In this document: piece by piece, positions 27,913 to 36,719 of the stretch
Layout of the letters: each line of letters starts with the position of its first letter
Numbering within the stretch: position 1 is the first letter of the stretch
Source of the DNA: a bacterium
GTDB lineage: Bacteria > Krumholzibacteriota > Krumholzibacteriia > LZORAL124-64-63
Length of the DNA stretch: 64,000 nucleotides
Assembly: GCA_024223715.1 (NCBI GenBank)
Contig: JAAEOA010000321.1
Span: forward strand, 1-64,000
Direction: 5' to 3'
Notes under the pieces: generated by a model
Databases searched by the model: none
What the model saw: the letters and a program-made list of their open reading frames with translations, nothing else
What the model was told of the DNA's origin: nothing
Made by a program: the position numbers and the translations under genes

Positions 27913-28053
27913 CTATTCCATGTGCAAGTCAAGGTCTCCAATAACTTCGACAGGGGAAGGATCAACGCGTCCTTCGTTATTCCCGTAGTCACCGAAAACG
28001 CCCAACTCGATTTTCCGAGTTTTGAGCTCAGGTTTTTTGTAACTCTTTTTCAT
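27913..28053 (-). CDS. 46-residue peptide with RiPP-leader-like N-terminus
   Basis: A short gene missed by length filters. ATG at 28053 is preceded by GGAGG at an ideal seven-base spacing, and the stop is TAG at 27913. The product begins MKKSYKKPELKTRKIELGVF, continues with GDYGNNEGRVDPSPV and ends VIGDLDLHME. It carries Y-x-x-P-x-L (Tyr5, Pro8, Leu10), the motif in lasso-peptide and related RiPP leaders that is bound by PqqD-like recognition domains, and then a glycine-rich stretch. There is no cysteine. It has its own near-consensus promoter (28192-28220), a leader of about 130 bases and a shared terminator (27787). It lies downstream of an ABC exporter on the same strand. No maturation enzyme is adjacent. 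That it is a real gene is well supported; that it is a RiPP precursor is a guess. Confidence 0.7.
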   Translation of the reverse strand: MKKSYKKPELKTRKIELGVFGDYGNNEGRVDPSPVEVIGDLDLHME

Positions 28054-28191
28054 TTCAAAGCCTCCAGCCTCAAAAGGTCAAATGCAAATTTACCCAACAC
28101 AGATTAAGAATCAGCCCATTTACTAAAATAAAAGAGGCGATTCTGGTATAAACCCCGGTTGGCAAATACAACGGTCCCCCAACCAACCTGA

Positions 28192-28220
28192 ATAATACCA
28201 CAAAAGCAGGGAACCGTCAA
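28192..28220 (-). promoter_or_regulatory. Near-consensus sigma-70 promoter for the small peptide gene
   Basis: On the minus strand TTGACG (28220-28215), a 17-base spacer, then TATTAT (28197-28192). It lies within 30 bases after the stop of the ABC transporter gene and reads toward the 46-codon gene. Predicted start of transcription near 28185. The leader contains GGTTGG/CCAACC arms that could fold. Confidence 0.75.
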
Positions 28221-28247
28221 CTGTCTATTTATCAAAAAAAGGAAAAA

Positions 28248-30017
28248 TTATGAACCTTTTTGAAGATTGTAGAGATGGGTGTAAAGGCCAGATTGGCTCA
28301 TTAATTCATCGTGGTTGCCACTTTCGGTGATTTTTCCATGGGTCAGTACCAAAATAAGGTCCATATCACGGACCAGTGACAGTCGGTGGGCAATCACAAT
28401 AGTGGTTCGGCCTGCCATCAGTTCTTTCATGGCCAGGCGGATGGATTCCTCTGATTCTGCATCCAGAGCACTGGTGGGCTCATCGAGCACAAGCAGGCCC
28501 GGATTCCTCAAAAAAGCCCTGGCCAGAGACACTCTTTGGCGCTGGCCACCACTGAGTCGGTTTCCCCGTTCGCCACAGCGGGTTTCCATACCCTGGGGAA
28601 AAGATTCCGCAAAACCGGAGACTCCGGCCATTTCGCTGGCTTTTGATAACTGTTCATCCGAAACATCATTCAGCCCAAATAGAATATTCTGGCGCAGGCT
28701 TTCGTCGTAAAGAACCGGATCCTGAGAGACCCAGGCCATACGCGAACGCAGATCTGAAATGTCGTACTGATCATAAGATTTGTCGTCCAGACTCATGACA
28801 CCTGTGCTGGCAGGCAGCAATCCGAGGAGCATTCCCGCCAGAGTTGTTTTCCCAACACCACTGGGCCCCACAATACCAACCCGTTGACCGGGGGAGATTT
28901 TCAAATTCAAATTATTGAGAATGGGGCCGCTGCTTTGAGTACCAGGATAAGTGAAGCTGACATCTTTCAATTCGAGTGAGACGGGCCGGGAATCAGGTCG
29001 CGGTGAGATCAGGCCCGGCTGCCGTTCAGTCTTCTGAGCAAAAATATCATCCAAACGCCCGGCTGCTGCAACGGCTCCCTGAGCCGATGAAAACAGGGTG
29101 GTCAGGGAAGAAAGAGGCATCGCCACTCTTATGGCCAAAAGAAGGAAAGCCACCAGTTGCCCACCGCTTGTCTGGCCCTGGGCAGTCAAGGTGAAACCGT
29201 AGACAACCACAACCAGCAGGCAGATCCACAAACTGATTTGTATGCCGGACTCAAGAGCCGCCTGAACCCAGGCTCTTTTCAGGCCCGCGTTCAGGTATTT
29301 TTCGTTCATTTCCCCGAAACGACGATTTTCATGATTTTGGGCGTTGTAAACCTTGAGGCTGCGAATGCCGCCCACAGTTTCCTGAACCTGACTGCTGATA
29401 CGGCCCAGTTCATCGTACATGCGCCGATGCAACTTTTGCAGGCGCCAACCAAACAGACGCACCAGGCCAATGGTTGTGGGAATGAGCAGGAGGATAACTG
29501 TTGTTAACTGGGGGTTCAGGTTGACCATAAGGATCAGAGCACCCACCAAGGTTAATACGGCTCGGAGAAAAGTCACTAAGCCACTGGTCAGAATATACTG
29601 AATGCTGCCCACGTCGCTGGTGGCCCGGCTGGACAGATCGCCGGCTTTCTGGTCAGTAAAATAAAGGGAAGGAAGTTCCAGCAAATGGGAAAACAGCTGG
29701 CCACGCAGCAGAGTGATGGTGCGCAATCCCAGTCGGGCACTGGTGGTTTTGAAGAAGAACGTTCCCAGCAGTTGTGCCACGAGCAGGGCACCAAGAATTA
29801 GCAGTTGGTGACTGGAGAGCTGCCCCATGGAGGTATTGCTGATCGCGTCAACGAACCGTCCGGCAAAAATGGGGATGGCCAAGCTGATGCTGGTGGAAAT
29901 GAGCATCAAAAAAATAACCAGAGCAAAGTCTGCTCGCTGGTTTTTCAGAAGACGGAAATAGGGAGTTAGGATTCCAAAACCCAGGAGTCCCTTTTTTTTT
30001 CGTTCCTGTTCCTGCAC
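28248..30017 (-). CDS. ABC exporter (MsbA/BmrA-like half transporter)
   Basis: A 589-residue fused membrane-ATPase exporter. The first 320 residues hold six membrane helices; the ATPase has Walker A GPSGVGKTTLAG, the signature LSGGQRQRVSLARA, Walker B LLVLDEPTSALD and the H-loop VIAHRLS. There is no N-terminal C39 peptidase domain, so it would not itself cut a leader. Dimers of this type export lipids, drugs or peptides. The start is GTG 30017, with AAGGA five bases upstream. It follows the cohesin-like secreted protein by 57 bases and precedes the small peptide gene, all on one strand. Its cargo is unknown. Confidence 0.93.
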   Translation of the reverse strand: MQEQERKKKGLLGFGILTPYFRLLKNQRADFALVIFLMLISTSISLAIPIFAGRFVDAISNTSMGQLSSHQLLILGALLVAQLLGTFFFKTTSARLGLRTITLLRGQLFSHLLELPSLYFTDQKAGDLSSRATSDVGSIQYILTSGLVTFLRAVLTLVGALILMVNLNPQLTTVILLLIPTTIGLVRLFGWRLQKLHRRMYDELGRISSQVQETVGGIRSLKVYNAQNHENRRFGEMNEKYLNAGLKRAWVQAALESGIQISLWICLLVVVVYGFTLTAQGQTSGGQLVAFLLLAIRVAMPLSSLTTLFSSAQGAVAAAGRLDDIFAQKTERQPGLISPRPDSRPVSLELKDVSFTYPGTQSSGPILNNLNLKISPGQRVGIVGPSGVGKTTLAGMLLGLLPASTGVMSLDDKSYDQYDISDLRSRMAWVSQDPVLYDESLRQNILFGLNDVSDEQLSKASEMAGVSGFAESFPQGMETRCGERGNRLSGGQRQRVSLARAFLRNPGLLVLDEPTSALDAESEESIRLAMKELMAGRTTIVIAHRLSLVRDMDLILVLTHGKITESGNHDELMSQSGLYTHLYNLQKGS

Positions 30018-30074
30018 TAGGTTCCTTCCGAGCGCTTTGGTTAGTCATGATAAATAATGAAGGTCAGGCAGGAG

Positions 30075-30869
30075 CTACTTTACCAGAAGACCTTTGCAAC
30101 GGGCAATACCCGTATTGGTTTCCAGTTGGAAAAAATACACGCCACCGGGTTGGCTGCGGCCGGCTGTGTCAGTCCCATCCCAATCCACGGTTAGCATTTC
30201 ACCTGCAGGGCCGTCGTACAGTTGAGCAATTTGGCGGCCCCTCATATCGAAAACGGTCAAACGGGCGTGAGAGTCCTGTTCCAGATCAAAGCTAATGCGG
30301 GTACGGGGGTTAAAAGGGTTCGGGGCTACTTTCATTGTACGTTTTGCCGGAGGTGTTTCACTGGTGGCGCTTAAAGGGTCGTAAACAATGATAGTCCCGT
30401 CATCGAGGAAAACATCGGGTATGATGACCGGTGGAGAGGCTTCGTTGTAGAGGAGAATCTCTATTGAGATGATGGGGCTCGACCCATTGGCCAGACCTTC
30501 AATCTCCCAGAATAATAATTCACCGGGACCGGTGACAAAATCGCCGGCGCCCATGACGATGGCAAAACCATGCCAGCTGCCGGGTTCTTCTTCGAAGCCA
30601 TCAAAAATAAAAAAACCACTGTCTGTGAAAAGAGATCCGGTGCCGCCACCGAGGCTGCGCACAATGGTGGTATCGTATTCTACGGTCACTTCAATGGTGC
30701 GGAAGTTGATGGCATCGTCAATGAGTACGGCCAGGCGGCTGGTTTCTCCCGGAGCAATAGTTAGAGTATCGCCAAAATCCCAGCGTAGATTCACCTCGGC
30801 CATTGCCGAACCCGCCGCCATCAATAAGATGGCCGCCAGGAGGATTCGGGGTGTGTATTTGGCAAACAT
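30075..30869 (-). CDS. Secreted cohesin-like protein with C-terminal sorting domain
   Basis: A 264-residue secreted protein. A signal peptide (residues 1-24, ending AMA-E) is followed by a domain of about 130 residues resembling cohesins (VNLRWDFGDTLTIAPGETSRLAVLI, IEVTVEYDTTIV, GELLFWEIEGLANG). The last 80 residues are an FlgD-like/type IX-like sorting domain: VAPNPFNPRTRISFDLEQ, RLTVFDMRGRQIAQL and GGVYFFQLET. It starts 16 bases after the stop of the 1824-residue protein upstream, so the two are probably co-transcribed. Cohesin identity is by pattern only. Confidence 0.7.
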   Translation of the reverse strand: MFAKYTPRILLAAILLMAAGSAMAEVNLRWDFGDTLTIAPGETSRLAVLIDDAINFRTIEVTVEYDTTIVRSLGGGTGSLFTDSGFFIFDGFEEEPGSWHGFAIVMGAGDFVTGPGELLFWEIEGLANGSSPIISIEILLYNEASPPVIIPDVFLDDGTIIVYDPLSATSETPPAKRTMKVAPNPFNPRTRISFDLEQDSHARLTVFDMRGRQIAQLYDGPAGEMLTVDWDGTDTAGRSQPGGVYFFQLETNTGIARCKGLLVK

Positions 30870-30885
30870 GTCTTTCCTTTATTTC

Positions 30886-33800
30886 CTATTTCATGAGCGT
30901 CATTTTTTGCACGTCGCTAAATTCACCGGCGGTGATTCGATAGAAGTATACACCCGAGGCAACCTGATGTCCGGAATCATTGCGGCCCATCCAGTTAACC
31001 TGATGGTTTCCTGCTATCATGCTTTCGTCAACCAAAGTTGCAACCCGGCGACCATCCACACCATAAATTTCCAGACGAACCCGCTCATCCTGAGGCAGAC
31101 TGAAGCTGATGGCGGTCATGGGGTTGAAGGGGTTAGGGTAGTTCTGACCCAGGACATAGGCAACCGGCAGTTCCACGCCACTGGCCATGTTAAAGGTGTA
31201 TTCAAGTTCCTGATTGTCGGTATCTCGCAACAGGACGGTCAGGTTTTCCAGGGCCAACGGCGTCAGGTCAGTTCCTTCAACCAGGTTGACGGTAAGAAGA
31301 TCGCCTTCACCAACGATGCTCTGACCGACTCCCATAAGGGAGCACCCGGCGTCCAGTCCGTGGCTGGGAATGTTTTTCACAAAGACGGTGTCAGATTGCT
31401 GGTGCATGAGAGCTCCAACCTGCACATGGACGGAAACGCCTTCGGGTAAAGCGGCACTCAGGTTCAAGCCTTTCAAACCATTGTTGCTGGAAAGTAAACG
31501 CAGAGTGTAGCCATTTTCTGAAGACTGAGCCCAGCCGAGAATGACCGGTCCGTTGGCTTTGTTTTCTTTGGCGGGAGCTTGGTTTTTGTTGCCAAGGCCA
31601 TAATTGCTGCTGGTGATCATCAGGTCTTCAAAGCCGATGAAATTATCGGGCTGGGGAATTCCGGTGCCGCTGGAGTTATTGGTGGGTCCAACATCGGCGT
31701 GGTTATTGAAACCAACGTCGCCATCATTCAGTCCATAGCTTGAACCAAGAACGGTCAGGTCGGTGACATCGACCAAGCCGTCAAAGGTGACAGCCATGTC
31801 GCCCAGAATGTAGTTGGTCGAAGCGGGCAACTGAGCGCTGGGCATGCTGAAGTTTCCGGCTGCGTCTACGGCAAATACCTCGTAGTAGTAAACACCGCGT
31901 GTGGCAAAGGTATCAGCAAAAGCTTCGGTGGTGCCAACGGTGGTGCCGGCCAGTTCCCATTCGGTACTGGCCAAAGCCGCGGCCCGGTCAATGGGGGCGG
32001 CAGGAATAACAGATCCGGAATACTCAGGGTAAACGCTGGTACCGGAACCATCGTGCAACAAGCCTCGCCATACTTCGATATGGTCCAGGTCCGGGTCGTC
32101 CGGGTTGTGCCAGCTGAGGTTAACTATTTCATGGGCGGGACTGACTTCCAGGAAGGTGATCACTGCCGTGGGTATCAGATCCATATCAATGATGTCAGTA
32201 ATTTGCAGCAGGTTTTGGGCTGCATCACGGAACTCGCCATAAACGGTCACAATGCCTTGTGTGTTTTCCAGCACCCATGCAGAGCTGGCATTGTACGCAA
32301 CCCAGCCATCGGGGAAATTGGCGTTGTCATTGCTGAAACGCATTTCCGTTGCCCCGCTGATGGTCATGGTCAAAGTGGCATTGGTATCGTTGGTGGCTGT
32401 TGCCCCATCGTTGATGGTAAAAGAACCTGTGGGGCCGTTGGTATCGACAATGGTGGTGGCGTCAGCGGCACCCGGGGCGATTTCAACGTGGCCGACACTG
32501 TCGGTAGCCAGACTGTAGAAGCCGAAGGTGCCATCGGCCGGAGCATTGAAACTGAACAGGCCTGTGGCATTGCTGCCAACGCTGGTCCAGGGACCCGCAT
32601 CCTGACTGGAGAACAATTCGAAGGATTCAATTCCGGTAAGGTTGTCTGAACCAGTGGCTGTCACGTTGAAAACACCACTGTTTTGATAGGCGCCCAGAGC
32701 GCTCACGCTTGATTCAGGTGGGGTTAAATCAAGAATACAGGTGGACTGAGCGGAACCGGGAGTGGCTTCGGTATTGCCAAGGCTGTCGGTGGCGATGGTG
32801 TAAAAACCATAAGTGCCTTCGCCACTGACCGCGGTGAAGGAAATGGGGCTGCTGCCAAAGCTGCCCTGACTGGCGAATACGCCACCGTCGAAGTTTGCGA
32901 ACAGCTCCACTGTTTCACTTCCCACACCGGCATCAACCGAGCTGAAAGGAACGTCGAAAGTGGTGCTGCCTTGATTGGCCACCAATCCGGCCTCTGAGAC
33001 CGGAGCGGTGGCATCCTGGGTGCTGCTGACAACGACGGAGAAGCCGGAAGCATGGTCCAGGTTGTCAATGGCGGCTACTCTGTAGTAATAAGTGACGCCA
33101 TCTGTCAGGCCGGTGAATTCGTAGCTCAGGGAGGCAATGTTGCCGCTTTGGCTGTCAATCACCGAGAAATCATTCAATTGGCTGATCTGGAAGTTGTAGG
33201 TTTCAGCACCGGAAGCAGATTCATCGCTACTGGTGATAGTATTGCTGGTGCCGACAGTAAACAGGGGTTCATCTGCCAGAGTCGGGGCGTTGGGAGCTGA
33301 GGTATCAACGTTGGTTGTGGCATCGGCTACGCCTGGGGCAGTTTCGCTGTTGCCCACGTTGTCTGTCGATACGGTGTAAAAACCGTAGGTGCCATCGCCA
33401 TCAGTTCCGGTGAAGGAAATAGGGCTGGCTGTGTACACACCAACTGAGGTGAATGCGCCGCCGGCAAAATTGTAAAAGAGTTCCACATTTTGCAGACCGC
33501 TGCCTGTATCGGAAGCGGTATAGGCAACATCAAACGTTTCGCCAACGGTTCCGGGGAGGGCATCGACGCTGCTTGTGGGAGGGGTGGCATCCTGAGTACT
33601 GGAAACAGCTGCTGAGGGAGCACTGTCCTGTTCGAAGGCATCACGGCTGATGACTCGGTAGTAGTAGGTGGTGGCTGTGCTCAGGCCGGTAAATTCGTGA
33701 GTCAGACCAGGAATAAAAAGGCTCTCGGATGTTATAACCGAGAAGTCTGATTGGTCGCTTACCTGAGCTTTATAGCTGGTCGCTCCGGATGCGGATTCAT

Positions 33801-36360
33801 CGCTCCAGGAAACAGTGTTTACCGCGCCTGCTGTGAACAGCGGTTCGGCATCCATTGTGGGGGAATTGGCGGCGGTGCAGTCCACATTAACATCGCTGGT
33901 TTCCTGGGTGTCCACATCGAATGGATGGTTGTCTACATCGCGGAATTCGGCAGAGTTGATGCCGAGGGAGGAAAGGCCCTCGCTGTCGCCACTCATGGTG
34001 ATGATGAAAAGGTCAGCTGCCACATCAAGGCCTGCGCCCTGATCCAGGAAGCTGAAATCGATGGTGTAGTCACCGGCGGCGTGTTCAATAATTTGATGGG
34101 TGTCGTTTACGCCACCAAGGGGTGATAGAACATTAATGTCGCTGGACAAATAAGTGAGACCTGCCGGAGCCTGGATGCGCACCGAGTAACCGCGCATGGG
34201 CGGAGTGTGGGGCAGATCCGGAGTGAAAGAAAAGGTGAAATCGGTGCTGGTTCCACAGCCAATGGTGCTTTCGTTCGAGCTCAGGGAAAGGTTGGCGTCA
34301 CCGGTATCAAAGCGGGCTACAATGGCATCTTCGCCACCGTTGTGGGAACTGTCGTAAGCCCAGGAGGATGTGGGGAAGGCAGTGCTGGCAGTGCGACCAG
34401 TGACCACCGGGTTGTCATCAGCATCGACAGCGACTTCCATGCCCCGGTCGTTGGCTGTATCGCCCAGGAAGGTTCCCCAAAGCAGACTGGTTCCTGTGGG
34501 GTTCAAGCGGCTAACAAAGATATCTTCGCCCCCGTTATGAGAGTCGTCATAACCAAGACTGTTGACCGGGAAGCTGGGGCTGGTGGTCCAACCGGTAACA
34601 ATGGGATTGTTGTCGGCATCGATAATAATGGAAACGATTTCATCGACATGGGGACCGCCCATGTAGGTGGACCATTGCCGGGCACCGGTGCTGTTGTCGA
34701 ATTTTGTGACAAAGCTTTCCATGCTGGAGTTGTAGGTTTCCTGCAGAACACCGCTGGTTGTGGGGAAGTCCGATGAATAAGTGAAGCCTGCGATGACCGG
34801 GTTGTCACTGCTGTCCAGATCTATGCAAAGGGCGCGCTCGCTGCCATTGCCACCGAGGAAAGTGGCCCAGTGAACAGTTGTCAGGTCGGCACTGATTTTA
34901 ACCAGAGCAGCATCGTCGATTGTGCTTTTCACTGTTTGGAAGGCTCCGGCAGTGACGGGGAAATCGGTGGAGAACGAAAAACCGGACAGGAATAAATCGC
35001 CGTTGCCATCGACGGAAACACCTCGACAGGCGTCACGATCGGTTCCGCCAACGTAGGTTCCGGCCACGAGAGTGCTGCCGTCCGCTGAAAGAGTGGAGAC
35101 GGTGAAATCGTAGGGTGGGCCCTGAAAGGAAGTCTGGAAAGCTCCAACGCTGGTTGGATAATCTGTGGAAGCGGTGTAGCCAGCACAAACAAGATTGCCA
35201 CTGGCATCGGAAACTACGTCAAAAAAGCTGTCCACTTCGCTGCCGCCAACAAAAGTACTGAAGATAAGGCTGGAGCCATCACTGGAAAATTTTGATACGG
35301 TGGCATCGCTGGTACCGCCATTGTAGCTTTCATCGTAGGCACCGGTTGTTGTGGGATAAGAACTGCTGGCGCTTCGGCCCACAATGATGGGGTTGTCGCT
35401 GGCATCCAGAACGATGGCGTTGCAGTAGTCGTTGTTGGAGGTTCCGATGTATGAACTCCAAACCAGGTCAGCGCCCTGGTTGGTGAAGCGGCTGACAAAA
35501 ACATCAAGATAGGCGGAGTGTTCTTCTTCGTAGGATCCAGGAGTGCCGGGGAAATTTGGACTGTCGGTTTCGCCTCCGACAAAAACATCGCCGTTGGAGG
35601 CAATGGCCAGGGTGGCACCTTCGTCATCACCACTGCCACCAATCATGGTACTCCAAAGGAGGGCATTCACACCGCGAGTGGAAAAAATAAGGTCGTCTTC
35701 GGCCGAGACGGAACGGCCGATACCGGAACCATTGTCAATGATGGACCCGTAGGCGGTTACCAGTTCAGTGCCTTCAACACCACTTAAAACCTGATCCGCA
35801 CCGGTCCATTGCATTTGAACATTGTTGGCAATGGTTGAGGCATCGCCGATTACTTCGTAACTCAACTGGCCCTGATTCATGGTGAAAACAACATCCACAC
35901 CATCATAAATGTTGCGGTAGGTCAGCGTGCGGAAACTGTATTGGTCGGTAGCCCATTGGCTGGAGTCATTACCGAAGAAATAGCTTTTGGGGATGTTGTT
36001 TTCATCGGTGACAATAATATCAGCGTCGCTGTTGGAGCCTATAAAATTTAAATGCAGAGATTGACCCCGCCGAACAGGCAGAGGCAGGCTGTTATCATCA
36101 CTATCCAGAACAGCACGCATTTCTTTGAGAGATACCGGATCTTTTACATCCAGAACGACGCTGTTGGGTGTGAAAAAGACGTCAACAGCGGAACTTGTGC
36201 CATAATATTGCACACCGGAGTCGAGCCGACCGTTGTTGGCTGTAAATCCATCACCGGAGGCATGGGCAGCCGATGTTAATAGAAATACCAAAAGGCCTAA
36301 TATTATGGCAACAGACTGTTTTGAGCCTGAAACTTGAATTGAGAAATGTGCATTGATCAT
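30886..36360 (-). CDS. Giant secreted protein: SBBP repeats, cohesin-like, Fn3-like and dockerin-like domains
   Basis: An 1824-residue secreted protein. Residues 1-34 are a signal peptide (AAHA-SGDG). Residues about 35-230 resemble the N-terminal domain of SBBP proteins (YRNIYDGVDVVFTMNQGQLSYEVIGD). About 235-690 contain roughly nine SBBP beta-propeller repeats (DASGNLVCAGYTASTDYPTSVGAFQ pattern, in pieces). A cohesin-like domain follows (about 700-830), then three alternating fibronectin-like modules (TYYYRVISRD, TYYYRVAAID), and a segment with two loops like a type I dockerin (GLVDVTDLTVLGSSYG and DNFIGFEDLMITSSNYG). The C-terminus is a sorting domain (NYPNPFNPMTAISFSLPQDERV to VQKMTLMK). 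ATG 36360 has GGAGG eight bases upstream; a TATAAT box lies at 36460-36455 on the minus strand. Likely cell-surface adhesion or scaffolding. Confidence 0.85.
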   Translation of the reverse strand: MINAHFSIQVSGSKQSVAIILGLLVFLLTSAAHASGDGFTANNGRLDSGVQYYGTSSAVDVFFTPNSVVLDVKDPVSLKEMRAVLDSDDNSLPLPVRRGQSLHLNFIGSNSDADIIVTDENNIPKSYFFGNDSSQWATDQYSFRTLTYRNIYDGVDVVFTMNQGQLSYEVIGDASTIANNVQMQWTGADQVLSGVEGTELVTAYGSIIDNGSGIGRSVSAEDDLIFSTRGVNALLWSTMIGGSGDDEGATLAIASNGDVFVGGETDSPNFPGTPGSYEEEHSAYLDVFVSRFTNQGADLVWSSYIGTSNNDYCNAIVLDASDNPIIVGRSASSSYPTTTGAYDESYNGGTSDATVSKFSSDGSSLIFSTFVGGSEVDSFFDVVSDASGNLVCAGYTASTDYPTSVGAFQTSFQGPPYDFTVSTLSADGSTLVAGTYVGGTDRDACRGVSVDGNGDLFLSGFSFSTDFPVTAGAFQTVKSTIDDAALVKISADLTTVHWATFLGGNGSERALCIDLDSSDNPVIAGFTYSSDFPTTSGVLQETYNSSMESFVTKFDNSTGARQWSTYMGGPHVDEIVSIIIDADNNPIVTGWTTSPSFPVNSLGYDDSHNGGEDIFVSRLNPTGTSLLWGTFLGDTANDRGMEVAVDADDNPVVTGRTASTAFPTSSWAYDSSHNGGEDAIVARFDTGDANLSLSSNESTIGCGTSTDFTFSFTPDLPHTPPMRGYSVRIQAPAGLTYLSSDINVLSPLGGVNDTHQIIEHAAGDYTIDFSFLDQGAGLDVAADLFIITMSGDSEGLSSLGINSAEFRDVDNHPFDVDTQETSDVNVDCTAANSPTMDAEPLFTAGAVNTVSWSDESASGATSYKAQVSDQSDFSVITSESLFIPGLTHEFTGLSTATTYYYRVISRDAFEQDSAPSAAVSSTQDATPPTSSVDALPGTVGETFDVAYTASDTGSGLQNVELFYNFAGGAFTSVGVYTASPISFTGTDGDGTYGFYTVSTDNVGNSETAPGVADATTNVDTSAPNAPTLADEPLFTVGTSNTITSSDESASGAETYNFQISQLNDFSVIDSQSGNIASLSYEFTGLTDGVTYYYRVAAIDNLDHASGFSVVVSSTQDATAPVSEAGLVANQGSTTFDVPFSSVDAGVGSETVELFANFDGGVFASQGSFGSSPISFTAVSGEGTYGFYTIATDSLGNTEATPGSAQSTCILDLTPPESSVSALGAYQNSGVFNVTATGSDNLTGIESFELFSSQDAGPWTSVGSNATGLFSFNAPADGTFGFYSLATDSVGHVEIAPGAADATTIVDTNGPTGSFTINDGATATNDTNATLTMTISGATEMRFSNDNANFPDGWVAYNASSAWVLENTQGIVTVYGEFRDAAQNLLQITDIIDMDLIPTAVITFLEVSPAHEIVNLSWHNPDDPDLDHIEVWRGLLHDGSGTSVYPEYSGSVIPAAPIDRAAALASTEWELAGTTVGTTEAFADTFATRGVYYYEVFAVDAAGNFSMPSAQLPASTNYILGDMAVTFDGLVDVTDLTVLGSSYGLNDGDVGFNNHADVGPTNNSSGTGIPQPDNFIGFEDLMITSSNYGLGNKNQAPAKENKANGPVILGWAQSSENGYTLRLLSSNNGLKGLNLSAALPEGVSVHVQVGALMHQQSDTVFVKNIPSHGLDAGCSLMGVGQSIVGEGDLLTVNLVEGTDLTPLALENLTVLLRDTDNQELEYTFNMASGVELPVAYVLGQNYPNPFNPMTAISFSLPQDERVRLEIYGVDGRRVATLVDESMIAGNHQVNWMGRNDSGHQVASGVYFYRITAGEFSDVQKMTLMK

Positions 36361-36719
36361 CTAGGATTCCTCCGTCGTAGCTGGCATTTGATGAATGGCC
36401 AGCGGAACCTGTTGACTATAAAGCGATTGTTATTATTCACTTTGGTGCCTCACTATTATACCATAGCTTCGTCTTTTTGTCGTAGCACTTTAATTTTTAA
36501 TAAATAATGTCCTGCTGCCAAAAAAATCCGGGGTGGCCATCTCTTTTGACCTTCTTCTACTGGCCATTACTTCAGGCCATCATTTGTGGCCAAAACTGAA
36601 ATTGCTTGGTATTGTGGTCAAGATAGGGCAGAAGTATTTTTTTGCCAAAAAAATAGAAAACCTGTTCTTGAGGTCCTTTGAAGGACAATCGTGGCTTATT
36701 TGCCTTGAAAAGGATGAAC
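36361..36719. other. Divergent intergenic region with iterated TGGCCA motifs
   Basis: This 359-base gap separates the giant secreted protein (minus) from the polysaccharide locus (plus). TATAAT on the minus strand at 36460-36455 probably serves the former. TGGCCA occurs at 36396, 36534, 36561 and 36587, with AGGCCA at 36574, so the last three are spaced by exactly 13 bases. GTCCTT and AAGGAC (36673-36686, two-base gap) form an inverted repeat about 34 bases before the plus-strand start at 36720. No gene was seen in it. Confidence 0.6.

Noticed and set aside
30469-31449. Plus-strand ORF of 326 codons
   Set aside because: It runs antisense across two genes with clear signal peptides and sorting domains; its composition is that of a shadow frame.
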